Source of the DNA: Zychaea mexicana
Taxonomy: Eukaryota > Mucoromycota > Mucoromycetes > Mucorales > Lichtheimiaceae
Assembly: GCF_025766255.1 (NCBI RefSeq)
Contig: NW_026516669.1
Coordinates: forward strand, 186,001-250,000
Direction of reading: 5' to 3'
DNA length: 64,000 nt
The notes beneath the pieces are model-generated. The model saw only the letters and a list, made by a program, of their open reading frames with translations. It was not told where the DNA came from and did not search any database. The position numbers and the translations under genes were made by a program. Of the stretch, positions 48,135 to 60,059 are shown one piece after another (position 1 is the stretch's first letter; each line of letters begins with the position of its first letter).

Positions 48135-49022
48135 TTAGATGAGACCGATCTAATACCACGCCGAGAAAAAAAAGAAACAATGGTTAGTAACCTATTGATG
48201 CACTACGTATCTCTCCATAAAGTCGCTTGGATAGTTCCAATTTACCTTGTTGGCGACATCCAAAGCATCAACATCAGCGGTCAAACGGACGTAAGCCTTC
48301 TTCTTACCGTCGGGTCTATTAACAATTATAAAATGGATCGTTGAGTATTTCGTATGTTCAGAAAACGTTCTATATATCGAAGGCGAGAGTTATCGTTATT
48401 ATTCTTATATTTACCTGATGAGGGTGTTGACCTTCAAAGCCTCAACATCATAGAGACGCTTGACAGCGTCCTTGATCTGGTGCTTGTTGGCCTTGACATC
48501 GACGATGAAGGTCAAGGTGTTGTGCTCCTCAATCTTCTTCATGGCGGTCTCGGTGTTCAAGGGGTTGCGAACGACACGGTATTGGTCCATGCGGGGCAAG
48601 TGGGGGACGGACTTGCGAGCATACTTGGGCTTGCGAGCAAGACGGAGGGTCTTGGGCAAGTGGAAGTGGGTGGAGGTGCGAACCTTGCGAACCGACTTGC
48701 CGTGGACGCCCTTCAAAGCGGCCTTCTTGGCAGCAGCAGCCTTATCCTTGGGGGCTATACAAATTGAACGCATATAAACACGTTAATTAGTTTCGATTCG
48801 TTCGAGCATTAGGCAGGACACCCTCTCCCTCCATTCCCGAATGGAGTAGTGAATGTCTGATAATTTTTTTCACATTCATCCATCCATCCATCCTATCCCC
48901 ATCCGCTTTTCATCCATCCATTTTAATTTTCGTTCTCATCCATATCGACGTGTATCGATCCGTTCGTTTCCCTTTGTCTATATTGCTCTTTAAGTATTCT
49001 ACTCACAAGCTTTAGGGGCCAT
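48135..49022 (-). CDS. RPL25: 60S ribosomal protein L23a/L25 (uL23)
   Basis: Four exons: 49022-49007 (16 bases, MAPKA), 48754-48415, one near 48312-48248, and a last one ending at 48135 (IGLI, TAA), for about 155 residues. The N-terminal part is Lys/Ala-rich ([11 protein letters not shown]), then [25 protein letters not shown] and the uL23 core ([48 protein letters not shown]). uL23 binds 25S/28S rRNA domain III at the tunnel exit and docks the signal-recognition particle and nascent-chain factors. An intron directly after a very short first coding exon is typical of fungal ribosomal protein genes. The 300-base gap to the PUF gene upstream is unusual only in that it contains much pyrimidine-rich sequence. 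Confidence 0.95.
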
Positions 49023-49777
49023 TGTTAATGAAAAGAGGGAGTTTCCAAGTCTGCAAACCACACACTTCGATTTCGACGCCCTTCGGAGTTTCCCTATTTG
49101 GAACAAATTCGACACTCACTGTTGTTGCCGCAGCTTGTTGCTTTTATGTGTGTTGGTCAGCTTGCCTGTCGTCGCGACTATCATTCTTGGTTACTTTTCA
49201 CATAGAAAAACAAAGAAGATACTGTAGATGAAACTGCAGCGAAAGTAGTTTATAGTAGGGTGCTGCCACAAATCAAGCCTGCGGCCAGCACACTTCTCAG
49301 GTAGTACACGCATTTTCAAACAAGCGCTGTCGACGTTGTGGCGTTGTTCTTGATTATCCTAGCTCTTTAACTTCTGGTTTTCGTTGTAATTCTTGCTATT
49401 GCAGCTATCGATAATCATTATAAGATTAGTAATAATAGTGTTTAGGCGATTTTTTGTAGTGATTAACAATAAAAGTGGTGCATTCATGCACCCAATGTTA
49501 AATGTGTCACACAAATGGATCAGTGGCAGCACGCAAACCAATTAGCGCCATGTAGGTGTCAGTTACCATGGCATCCCGTAAAGCACCACTGGTTTCGGTA
49601 CATCACAGGAGGGCGGTAGTTTTTTATGTCCATGGAGGAGAGTAGAATTGACCACATTTTTGTCCGGCATAAAGATTTCCCCCTCTTGACCAACGCGGTC
49701 ACGCAGCATTTTGTTGCATTGGGCAACGTGTATGGCAAGTCTCTTTCTCTCTCTCTCTCTCTCTTGTCCCAAGTGCA
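49023..49777. promoter_or_regulatory. Divergent region between the uL23 and PUF genes
   Basis: About 750 bases between two start codons on opposite strands. Both promoters must be here. The only repeated structure is a pyrimidine tract just before the PUF start. Confidence 0.4.
49741..49766. repeat. (CT)n microsatellite just upstream of the PUF start codon
   Basis: A CT tract of about 25 bases ending 12 bases before the start codon at 49778, hence probably within the 5' untranslated region. Confidence 0.8.
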
Positions 49778-52700
49778 ATGGATTTTAGGGTATCCAACGG
49801 CTCCAATACCCGCAAACATTCGCCGCAGGGTCACCCGCCAACGCACACCCTCGCTTCTCGTTCACCTCCATTAATAGCTCGGTAAATTTGCCTTCCTCTT
49901 CTCAAACCATTTTTCGTTACCATTTTTTAGAAATGAGAAAAAAATATTAAAAACTGGGTGATTTCTAGGACGCCGAACGAGTCGCTTGAAAATCTGCCTG
50001 GCTCCATGGATCAACAACCACTTCGTCGAGCACGAGCCGACACCATGCCGAATCCCTCATTTCCATACGCGTATCTCAATTTGAACGTTCCAACTGCAGA
50101 ATCGACGCGGCATCGCTCGGGATCAGTGACGTCCATGTTTGGCTATGACGCTTCGCCGACGGATGATAGTGCTAGCAGCACTGTCGCAAGCACTCTCGCT
50201 TCCTTGGGGCTCGACGATGAAAATACCCACCAGGCGCCGCCGCCGTCGGCGGCGTCCCATCATAGCAGTACGCAAGCAGAACAACAGGAAGAAATTGTGA
50301 AACAACAACGTAATCGTGCCTATACCGTCGCTGCAGCAGCTCTTCCTCAACAACAACAGCATCAGCATCAGCAGCAGCATCAGCAAATGAGTCGACTAGG
50401 AGGATTAGCACCTTTTACACCTTTCTCGCCACAGACCCGCAGTAGTGTAATGCAACGCCCGCGTGCTATAAGTCTAGGAATGGTGGATGGGGGAATTGAT
50501 CAGCCCCAATCATCGGCATCACTTCTTGGCAACAACACGTACGGCCAAATGTATTCTTCCGGCCCTACTCGGTACAATCCACATCAACAAGCTGCTGCCA
50601 TGATGCTTCCAACAACAGCAGCAGCAGCATTGGCTGGTGGTGAGCGAACGTTACGTAATTCACGTAGTAGTGGAAACCTGATGGATTTGAATAACGACGT
50701 GTTGTTCCATCATCATCATCGGGGCTTTAGCCGGATGACTTCTCAGAGCCAGCTAGGAGAACTGCCGGAACTGGCAGCAGCCAAAGTAAGAAAAAAAAAT
50801 GCTTCCGAGAAGTTGTTGATACGACGAGCAATGAAATGCTAAAATCTTTCCAATCTTGAAGGAATTCTATTCACGAGGCAACAATTTGATGGAAGCGACA
50901 ACGTCGTCATCAACACAAAACTTTGATGCATCTCCTCCATCTGCACCGGCACAGATACCCTCACGAGCACTTTGGCTGGGCAATATCAATCCATCCGTGA
51001 GTGTGCCGGACCTGGTCAAGTTCTTTTCCGACTACGGCCGCGTAGAAAGCGCTCGCATCTTGTCAGACAAGGAGTGCGCGTTTGTGAACTTTACCGAGGT
51101 GGACTCGGCCATTGATGCCAAGACCGATCTTGAGGGCCGTCTGGGCAGCACATTGGCGGGCACACCTGTTCGTGTGGGCTATGGTAAGGCTGATGTGAAC
51201 GTCGCGATGGCATTGACCAGTGAGGCTGGTCCAAACGCACAAGGTCCCACGCGTGCACTATGTAAGTTTGTCACCATTTGGCTCCTGTTGCCATTATTGC
51301 CTAGTAAACCTGGGAGAGATGACTCAGCTATTGTCGTTGTTGTTATTTTAGGGGTCGGTAATATCCCGGCAAATATGAATCCGGCCATTCTCCGCACCAT
51401 CTTCCAACCATTTGGCTCCATCGACTCGGTCCGTGTCCTGTCTCACAAGAACTGTGGATTTGTTAACTTTGAGCATCAAGAAGATGCTGTGCGTGCGCGC
51501 AAGTCGCTGCAAAACAAGGAGATTTTGGGGCCTGGTACTGGTATGGTGCGCATCGGGTTTGCCAAGGCACCGTCGGCGAATGAGGAAAATGACGACATGG
51601 ACATGTCATCGTCGACCCAACAACAGCAAAACAACCAGCAACAGCAGCAACAGCAACAGCAAAGCCAACAGCAGCAACAACAAAACAAGCGGGCGCTGTC
51701 GCTGGAAAGCTACCAAGCAACACAGTGGGCCACAGCCATGATGATGACGCGTATGATTATGAATGCCTCGGGCGAGCAGCAAACCACACAGCCTGATTTG
51801 CACACTGCCATCATCGCTGAACGCAAGTTTATCATGCAGCAGCTAGGCTGTGAGTCCCCCGAGGAGACGCAAGGGGACCATCTACCATTGAGCTATAGCT
51901 CAGTTATACCGGGAGTCCCAGAGATGGCTGGCTCCGAGCGCAAGTTGGACCCCCTACGCCTGCGTGAGATGCGCAAGCGTCTAGATGTGGGCCCAGTGTC
52001 AGTAGAAGAAGCCGAAGCCTTTGCGACAGAATGCAAGGATGAGATTGTCGAGCTGTGCAGCGGTAAGTTGTGATGGTTTTCGTGTGCGTGGGTATGTTGT
52101 GTTCTTTGTCCAACGTGAGTGAAAAGTCCCGTGACGTACTAAATTCTTTTTTGGGGGCGATGGCCAAATCTTATCTAGATTACATTGGTAATACTGTGGT
52201 CCAGAGAATATTCGAGAATTGCAGCGACCAAACAAAGCAAACCTTACTGGAACGCATTGCCCCTCATCTGGCTTCGATCGGTGTCCACAAGAATGGTACC
52301 TGGGCCGCACAAAAGATCATTGACCATGCCACCACGCCCTCGCAGATCCAATTGATTCGCGAAAACCTGACTTCCTATGTACCGCTGCTGCTGCTGGACC
52401 AGTTTGGCAACTACGTCGTCCAGTGCTGTCTAAACATGGGGTCCGCCCACAATCGCTTCATTTTCGATGCCATCGTCGAGAAGTGCTGGGAGATTGGCCA
52501 GGGCCGGTTTGGAGCACGTGCCGTTCGCGCCATTCTTGAAAACCCGTCCGTGACCAAGGAGCAGCAGATGTACGTGGCTGCAGCAATTGTCCAGAATGCC
52601 GTGCTGCTGGCGACCGATGCCAATGGGACTCTTCTTTTGATCTGGTATCTAGACGCCGCTGACTTGCAGGGCCGGTTCCGTGTCCTGTGTCCCCGCCTGC

Positions 52701-53347
52701 TCCCATACCTCGGCAAACTGTGCACACACAAGCTGGGATCCATGATTGCGCTCAAGATCATTCACCAGCAGCAAGAGTCCGATGCACGCAATCTCTTGCT
52801 GAAGGCCATTTTCAATGACGGTAATGTTCTGGACGATGTGCTTCGAGACCAGGTCCACGGTGTCACGCTCGTGCAAAAGATCTTGGGTATGGCCGATCTT
52901 GAGAAACGCGACCACTACGCACAGCAAGTGAAGGATGCACTGACGCGCCGCTTGAAGGTTCAGCATGTCCAGAGCTACAAAAAGCTGTTTGACCAACTGG
53001 ACGAGATGGACCCGTGCACAGAAACAGCGATTTCGTCACCGGCAGTAACGACAGGCTTGGATCCAGTGGTGGCAAATGACAGTGGCAACAGCAATGACAG
53101 TGCAAGCTGGATGCAAAACCCACAGACGGTTGCAATGATGGCAAACATGTACGCTGCTGCCATGACTGCGGCCACGACGTTGCAACAACAAGAACAGCCT
53201 CCCAAAGTCAACACGGTCGACCTTGCTCAATTCGACAGCTTGCTCAAGACGTTGCTTAAGCAGCAAGAAAAGCAACAAGGAGAGGGGAGTCCACAAGGAG
53301 AGCAAGTGCAGGAATCGCTTGAGTCGCAGAACGAAAAAGAGGTTTAA
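49778..53347 (+). CDS. PUF-family RNA-binding protein with two RRMs (Jsn1/Puf1-Puf2 type)
   Basis: Five exons (49778-49881, 49969-50785, 50862-51261, 51352-52062, 52179-53347) join in phase to 1,066 residues. The N-terminal 300 residues are Ser/Gln/Ala-rich and disordered. Two RRMs follow: ALWLGNINPSV with CAFVNF, and WVGNIPANMNP with CGFVNF. A Gln-rich tract (about 51,618-51,690) leads into a helical region and then the Puf repeats: DYIGNTVVQRIF, NGTWAAQKII, FGNYVVQCCL, FGARAVRAIL, NGTLLLIWYL and LGSMIALKII. RRM plus a reduced set of Puf repeats is the layout of yeast Jsn1/Puf1 and Puf2, which bind mRNAs of membrane and mitochondrial proteins. The start exon was found by splice phase, since the long frame at 49958 lacks an ATG. 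Intron 3 (51262-51351, 90 bases) contains no in-frame stop. Confidence 0.92.
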
Positions 53348-53816
53348 ATGTTACAGTATATAGAAAAATTTGGTTTTTTTAATGGTTTTTTTTTCACGCT
53401 TTATTTCCAAACACACATTTCACACTCACCCACTCACTCACGCTCACTCAATCACAGTATATACACCCACATACACACAACCGTCCATAGCGCATCTTTT
53501 GTAAATAATTAATCTCTTTTTTAAGAAAGAAAAAGGCACATTAAAAACATTGTTCATGTTGAAGAAAGGTTTATAAGAATAACTACAGTGCTAAAAGGAA
53601 ACTTTTTGAAAAGAATATATAAAAAGATATGCGGATGCTACTAACGGGAAATGCGCGAATGTTGAATATGACATAGAATAGAGACGAAGAGGGGAGGCCG
53701 GCTATTGCTAACTTTTTGTGGATGCGTGGGTGAGTGGTAGTATTACGACGATGAGGATAAAATTGTGGCTTTTTCAGTAGGAATGGATGTTGTATGGAAG
53801 AAAACAAAGGGGTTAC
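53348..53816. other. Convergent 3' flanks of the PUF and SER3-type genes
   Basis: About 470 bases between two stop codons. The PUF side has T-rich tracts and (CACTCA)-like runs at 53420-53455; no gene is supported. Confidence 0.45.
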
Positions 53817-55382
53817 TTAGTACAGCATGCGGGTCTTGATGTTTGCACGGGTTGAGGTGATGGCATGATACAACTGCTCGAGGTTCTCCTGTGAGACACC
53901 AGCGATATCAGCCATGACATAGGCAATATCGCCCTTGGAATCCGAATACTGCTTCTCGACGTTGTGGTTGCCAAAGATCTCGTTGATCTCTCTGAGGACA
54001 CCAGGGATGTTCTGGTGAATATACAAGACACGGACGGCGTTTTCGCCTTCGCTGATGGCACGCAAGTCGATCTCCGGGAAGTTGACGGCGCCAATGGAGC
54101 CACCTTCGTTAATAAACTTGATCAAGGCGGATGAGACCTCGACACCGATCATGCGTTGAGCTTCCTCGGTCGAGCCACCGATGTGCGGAGTCAAGATCAA
54201 GTTTGGTGATTTCAAGAGTTCGGGGTAGTCGGTGAAGTGGGGACCGTTGCCAGCAGGTTCCTTGGGGTACACGTCGACGGCGGCGCCGGCCAAGTGGCCT
54301 GCCTGCAAAGCCTTGGCCAATGCGGGCAGGTGGACGACGGTGCCGCGTGCATTGTTGAGCAAGTACGAGCCCTTCTTCATGTAGCCCATGATTTCCCGCT
54401 CGCCGATCATGTTCTTGGTTTCCTCCAGCTCGGGCACGTGCAGCGACACAAAGTCAGAGATCGAAAGGAGCTTCTCCAGAGTATCCACCTGCTTGGCAGT
54501 GCCCAAAGGCATGATCTGCAGCACATCGTAAAAGTACACAGTCATACCCATCGACTCAGCCAGCACAGACAGTTGTGCACCAATGTGACCATAGCCAACA
54601 ATGCCGAGGACCTTGCCACGGATCTCAAAGCAGTTCTTCGAGACCTTGTTCCACACACCCTGGTGCATCTCCAAGTTGCGGTCGCCCAGTTGACGTGCCA
54701 GTGTGATGATCTCGCCTATGACCAGTTCGGCCACAGAGCGCGAGTTGCTGAAGGGCGAGTTGAATACAGAGATCTAAACGCACAACGTTTGGGCGGATAT
54801 ATGCACGTCAGTTCTCTTTACTTTTGTTGCCACCCTGTATATCTTTGACGCCCGACGCACATTCACGTTTAAACAAATAAAAGGCTTGAGCTGATACTTA
54901 CGCCCTTCTTGGCAGCAGTCTGCAGGTCTACCTGGTTGGTACCGATACAGAAACAGCCAATGGCCAACAAGTTGTGTGCCTCGTCTAGAACGGCCTTGGT
55001 CAGCTTGGTCTTGGAACGAATGCCAATGACGTGGACATCGCGGATCTTTTGAATAAGCTCATCGCCCACCAAAGCCTTGGAATAAGTTTCCACCTGCATA
55101 TGTGACTATCGGTCAGCATGCAGCTCCTTATCTCTTGTTTATCCGGGTCTCCAACCAGAAACTTTGCGGGTGTTTGATTTTTTTTTCTCTTACCTGGTAA
55201 CCTTGTTTCCGGAAAGCCTTTACAGCAGTTTCGTTGACATTTTCCAATAGAAGGATTTTGACTTCAGCCGTGTCAAAGGGGCGGAGGACCTTGGCCTTGG
55301 GCTGGCTGAAGGAAGAGCGACGTACGGTTTGTTCGCCGTTCACAGTAGGAGTGGCAGTAGTGGCAGTAGTGTCGTTGGCCAT
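53817..55382 (-). CDS. SER3: D-3-phosphoglycerate dehydrogenase (serine biosynthesis)
   Basis: Three exons, 55382-55194, 55093-54902 and 54773-53817, give 445 residues. It catalyses the NAD-dependent oxidation of 3-phosphoglycerate to 3-phosphohydroxypyruvate, the first step of serine synthesis in the cytosol. Visible features are a Thr/Ala-rich N-terminal tail of about 40 residues, the NAD motif VGYGHIGAQ, catalytic Arg in NNARG, Glu in DVYPKEP and His in PHIGGST, then a C-terminal ACT domain (VLYIHQNIPGVLREI... ending ANIKTRMLY). The ACT domain is where serine inhibits the bacterial enzyme. The form with N-terminal tail, no extra ASB domain and one ACT domain matches yeast Ser3/Ser33 and E. 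coli SerA. Length and key residues are normal. Confidence 0.96.
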
Positions 55383-58300
55383 CGGGGTAGATAAGGAAGA
55401 AGAAGAAGAAGAGAGTAAAGAAACGAAAATGGATGGGGTTTCTGGTTCGTGTTTCTCTTTTCTCTTTTTTCGAAATAAATAAGATCAGCAAGCTGATCGG
55501 AGTAGGGAACAGACAAAGTGAGCAATGTAAGAGATGAATCATTGCCCAGTGTGTGACTATCGATTGATGATAAGATTTGCTGAATATAATCTCCTCTGCA
55601 CCGAAAATGGTCCTTGTGTCACGCGTCCAAAAACAACTGCTCATTGGATAAGCAAATGACGTTTGCTCACGTACGCAGTCCCCATAACAACAATTAATAA
55701 GCATCCAGTAGATGCCTCTCTTGCTGATTGAAAATGCTCGGCTCTGTTATATATATATAGCAGATTACTACACTGTGCATTCAATCGATCAAGAGGAAAT
55801 CATGGGTGGTGGACTACAGAATTCTATCCAGTATACATAGCGTTCCGAGGATTCAAACCGCTTCTGTTGCCTTGGTCTGCAGAGAATGCCGATGATACCT
55901 TTTGAAACCCAAGTATCTTGAGTTTGGCGGTTGGTCATTTTGATCGTCCAGATTTTTAGATGTCTTTGTCTACTATATATTGAAATAAGTTGGAAAAGAA
56001 ACTTGCCACTGTGTCACTTTTATTGGTAACCCGCCGGATAATTTTTATCAAAGGCAATCAATTGGGCAACTACGAGCTGCAGCGCTGTCGTCATTGCAGC
56101 CGGAAGATGACACAGCAGCTCACTTGCTAAGTTATCAACTTTCGCTCCACCTGTCAAAGCCTCAACATCTGAGAATCTTAGTGGATCTTAAGCATGTGTT
56201 TCTATTTATGATCAATAAATAGAGTTTATCGATTATTGATGCGCAGTAGAACTGTAGTAGCCGTGAGTAGATGCAGCTCTGCAAAAATAAGTGACCACTG
56301 CTCAGGTGTTTCCAGAATATATGACATGCTAGAATATTCATTGATGCGCGCCGGTGATTTAAAAACAGAGGACGACGCACGGAGCATTCGCGAGGGACAG
56401 CATGAAAGTCCTTGCCTGTAAAGGTCATGTCTTTTCTAAAAGAGGTTTCACCCTGTAAAGGATAAATTTTTTATGGTAATCCATTTTTCTACTAGTGTGA
56501 ATATGGATGTCTTTACACAAGTAGCACATACATCGTAGCTGTATCAATGATAACACTTTTGTTTCTTCATTGGCCTGCTTTTTTTCCGCTTCCTAGTGGC
56601 AATATCGCATTGCTAAGAAGGAGTGTGTTTGCAAGGAGTACTCCGTTCACCAGGCAATCAGCGCCAAACTTAGCAAGTTTTATTTTACAACAGTTGAGCT
56701 GATTCCTCATGGGCTGAGTACCGAGCCCAAAGTTGTTCCCGCACTGCGTGTTTTCTTAAAAAACAATGAATAAGTTAGGGCTTCAGCCCAACCTTTCTGG
56801 AACCACCGTTAGAATTGGCCTCGAGCTACCTATTCTGGGTCCTATGGCCCGACCTCCCGCCTCAGTCGCCTACTAGCCAGCCACACAAGTGGTAGGGCAT
56901 TCATGTCAAGGACTGTTTCTGTTTCAATCGTACCTTGGCTCGCTTTCGGCGTTTGACACCTGCACCGCGCCAGGCTAGAGGTCGCTTGATTGCCGCTCTT
57001 GCTTTGATTATACTGACCGAGGCACAAGTTCCATCGATCCACATTTTCTTTCGACCAGCTAATAGTTCAACCACGATTCCCCAAAGTCGTTCCTCTTTAT
57101 CCTTCTGTAGCACCCATCTTTTACTATAGACCCTTTAGCGATGGACTCGCTCTCGCCGACGTCAGCACCAAGACTTTTCGAGGCCACAATCGAGCAATAC
57201 TCACCGCCCTTCCTCCTACATATCCTCGAGCACCGGCTTCGGCTTGAAGCAGTTTTGGCAAACATCGCTCTCACATCATGCTCCCACAATCCTCTGACGC
57301 ACTTTCCACAGAAAGCTTTTTAGCTATGAGCGCCTGAACCAATGGATGCCACAACTTTTCGACAGTGTCTGTCAATCTATGTAACGAACCTCAATCTGAT
57401 CAACTTTATATGGAAGTTGCCCTATCAAACAACAAGTCTGGCGCGGCGCTGCCGAACGTTTTCTCGATGAATCGCATACACTGACTTAAAATCATATATC
57501 CGTACTACACTTACGCGACTCAAGATCAAAGGCTTGCCCAAATCTTTAATTGCTTGCACATACCCAGCCATTTGGCGCGCACACCGACTTGTTGTCTTTC
57601 AGCAGTAGCGTTTCTGGCCCAATGCCGTTATTGCTACTACTAATTTATCACTGAATAAGATAGAAGCTGAACACGTAGCATCCATGTATACCTCACCCCA
57701 CAGATTCTCTCTTATTCCGATTTGTTTATGTATGGAGCCAGTCATCCTCGATCCTAGATATATATTTTTTCGTTCACAAAACAAAAAAACAGTTGAGCTT
57801 ATTATGTAAACCTTGTAACTATCCCTCTCAGACCTTTTTCGGTTTTCGCGATATTACGTATTCATTATAGCTCCAGATACTTTGGTCCTTGTATTGAATA
57901 GGTTCCTCGTATCTGCCTTTACTTTTATGTGCGGCGTGTGTAAGTGCGTGAGACTGTAGTCTGAGTACCCATAGCCATGGAATCCAAGGCGTTGCCATGC
58001 CTAATACTAATTTGGATTTGGCTGCTATATCAGAAAAGTCAGATTATTGCTACGATAAGCACTGCTTTAAATATGGTTACTAAGCAAAATCCGTTGCTGG
58101 CTCCTGAATTTTCGCTACTGGGATGAGAATGAGGTTGCTATAAAAGCCTGTTAGGGTTGCTAAAAAAAATAAGTTCATTGAATCCATTGCTATATTGTAG
58201 ATCAACTTAAGATCATATTGCTAAGAAAATTGAGTATAAATAAGTAGGTTACTATTTCATAGCCTTTCGTGTAGCAATAACTTACTTCATAAAAAGGATA

Positions 58301-58806
58301 CATATATTCAGGCGTACTATTAAAGCTGGATGTGTGACTTTATCTGGTAAACATTTATATGAGTTATGGTGTAGCAATTCTGTGGAACACTTAGTAGGTA
58401 CTACTCTGCTATAGATGTTCATCAATATTCTTACTTGTTTATCTCACCACTTGTGTAAGTTACTGTTATCCATAAACAGTATATAACCCGTAGACCCTCG
58501 CGGCAATCACTTTCGTTGACAATCGTTCGTATTTTTTTCCCACTGCAATACAGATATGTGTAGATTAGTTACTCGTTGTGGTAAGATCCCTACAGCAGTT
58601 GTTAGTAAGGCGACATTACATACATACAAAGAAAGAAATGAAGTGGGGCACATCAGTTGAACACCCCGGTCGTGGAACCAGTATTCTCATGACTGTACAA
58701 TAATTAAGATCAAAACTTTATGAAAACTTTTGCTTTCTAGTGATTTTCAAAGAAGAATGATGATGGGAAGATAAAAAGGGGAAACAACAAGTAAAAGAAA
58801 AACTGT
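55383..58806. other. Long gene-poor interval (3.4 kb) with possible decayed element
   Basis: Between the SER3-type start and the PRPP-synthetase stop codon. At 56,840-57,340 the sequence is distinctly more GC-rich, and both strands carry overlapping open frames, including a minus-strand fragment at 57113-56901 with a basic, coding-like composition (RLWGIVVELLAGRKKMWIDG). Around 57,990-58,450 a GTTGCTA/TTGCTA-like word recurs in AT-rich sequence. No transposase motif or terminal repeats were recognised. Confidence 0.35.
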
Positions 58807-60059
58807 CTATATGGTGTCAAATTGGGCATCAAAAAGCATAGAAACCGATTCGCCAAAATGGGTCCTTCGAATAGCTTCTGAAAAAATAGGGGCCACGTCG
58901 TATACTTTGATCTTGGGGCTGTCGCGCAAGTGTTCGTGCTGGGGGATCGTGTTGCTGACAATCAACTGATCAATACAGCTGTCTTCGATATTACGGGCGG
59001 CATTGCCAGACAAGATGGCGTGACAGACAAGCGCGTAGATTTTACGAGCACCGTTTTCACGTAACATCCGTGCTGCTCGAGTGATAGTATAGCTTGTGTC
59101 GGTGACATCATCGACAATGATGATGTCTTTACCTCGGACATCGCCTACCAGCATAAGGTCGCGTTTGTTGGTTGATACTTGTCGGCGCTCTTTGTGTACC
59201 AATGCAAAGTCCATACGCAATTTCTCGGCAATTGCTGTTGCTCTAGTGGAATACATATAATACGAATGTCAATTTCAGTCTCTTTACGCCCTCCGCCACT
59301 TCTCTTCCCCACCCCCTTAAACTGCATCAGAAAGTGGCGTTATTACCGTTTAGCACCACCGGCGTCGGGCGATACAATGACTGCATCCTGATAATTCGGG
59401 ATTTGATGACGGATATAATTAATCATCAGCGGCGAGCTGACGAGATTATCAACTGGACAATCGAAAAAGCCTTGAAATTGAGGGTCATGCATCTCCATGG
59501 TGATGATATGATCGGCGCCTGCACAGGTCAGTAAGTCGGCTACCAGTGTTCCAGACCGTGCGACCCATTGACGATATTGCGACGAATTACCAGCGCCACC
59601 ACTGCTGTTGTTATTCTCCAACGATACTTTAGCGAGCTTGTTCATAAGCTGACGGGACACGTCGTCCGTTGATGCTGTTGTTGCAGTGTTGAGTTTATCG
59701 TTACGAGGCGTAGCAGGAGGCAAGCTTGCAAGAGGAGCGCCTGACGAAGCCTTGTACGGCACGTCAGGCTGACGGCTATAAGGGAAATGAGGCAAAACGG
59801 CTGTAATGCGCTTGGCCGATGCAACTTTGCAGGCATTGATCATGATTAAGAGTTCAAACAAATTGTCATTGACGGTACCACAGCCGGACTGAATAATATA
59901 AACGTCTTGTTCTCGAACAGATTCGCGCATTTCAACACTGGTCTCATTGTTGCTGAACTTGGCCAGCTTGCTTTTGCCGGAAGAAATGCCGAGCCGATTG
60001 CACACGGCTGCTGTCAGCTCTGGGTATGACGAGCCACCAAATACGACGAGGTTTTTCAT
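58807..60059 (-). CDS. Ribose-phosphate pyrophosphokinase family protein with a large insertion (Prs-type subunit)
   Basis: Two exons, 60059-59347 and 59242-58807, give 382 residues starting MKNLVVFGGSSYPEL. PRPP synthetases turn ribose 5-phosphate and ATP into PRPP for purine, pyrimidine, histidine and tryptophan synthesis. Both halves of the fold are clear: KFSNNETSVEMRESVR, EMHDPQFQGFFDCPVDNL, VIVSPDAGGAKRATAIAEKL and SEAIRRTHFGESVSMLF. Two points are odd. The catalytic flexible loop, which reads about PYARQDRKD-xxxRAPI in active enzymes, is PYSRQPDVPYKASS here and is followed by about 60 Ser/Asn/Thr-rich extra residues (near 59,600-59,760). The PRPP loop is VDDVTDTSYT where active enzymes have DTxGT. 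Yeast Prs1 and Prs5 also carry non-homologous insertions, so a regulatory subunit of a mixed complex is likely. Another, standard Prs gene should exist elsewhere. Confidence 0.88.

Noticed and set aside
48354..48767. 137-codon plus-strand frame over uL23
   Set aside because: Antisense shadow of a ribosomal protein gene with strong codon bias.
49626..49874. Plus-strand frame just upstream of the PUF gene
   Set aside because: It includes the CT microsatellite (Leu/Ser run) and lies in a different frame from the PUF first exon, which is supported by splice phase.
54237..54848. 203-codon plus-strand frame over the phosphoglycerate dehydrogenase gene
   Set aside because: Antisense to a strongly conserved coding exon and with no independent motif.
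55849..55859. tRNA B-box-like sequence on the minus strand (GGTTTGAATCC)
   Set aside because: No cloverleaf can be folded around it and no matching acceptor stem is found.
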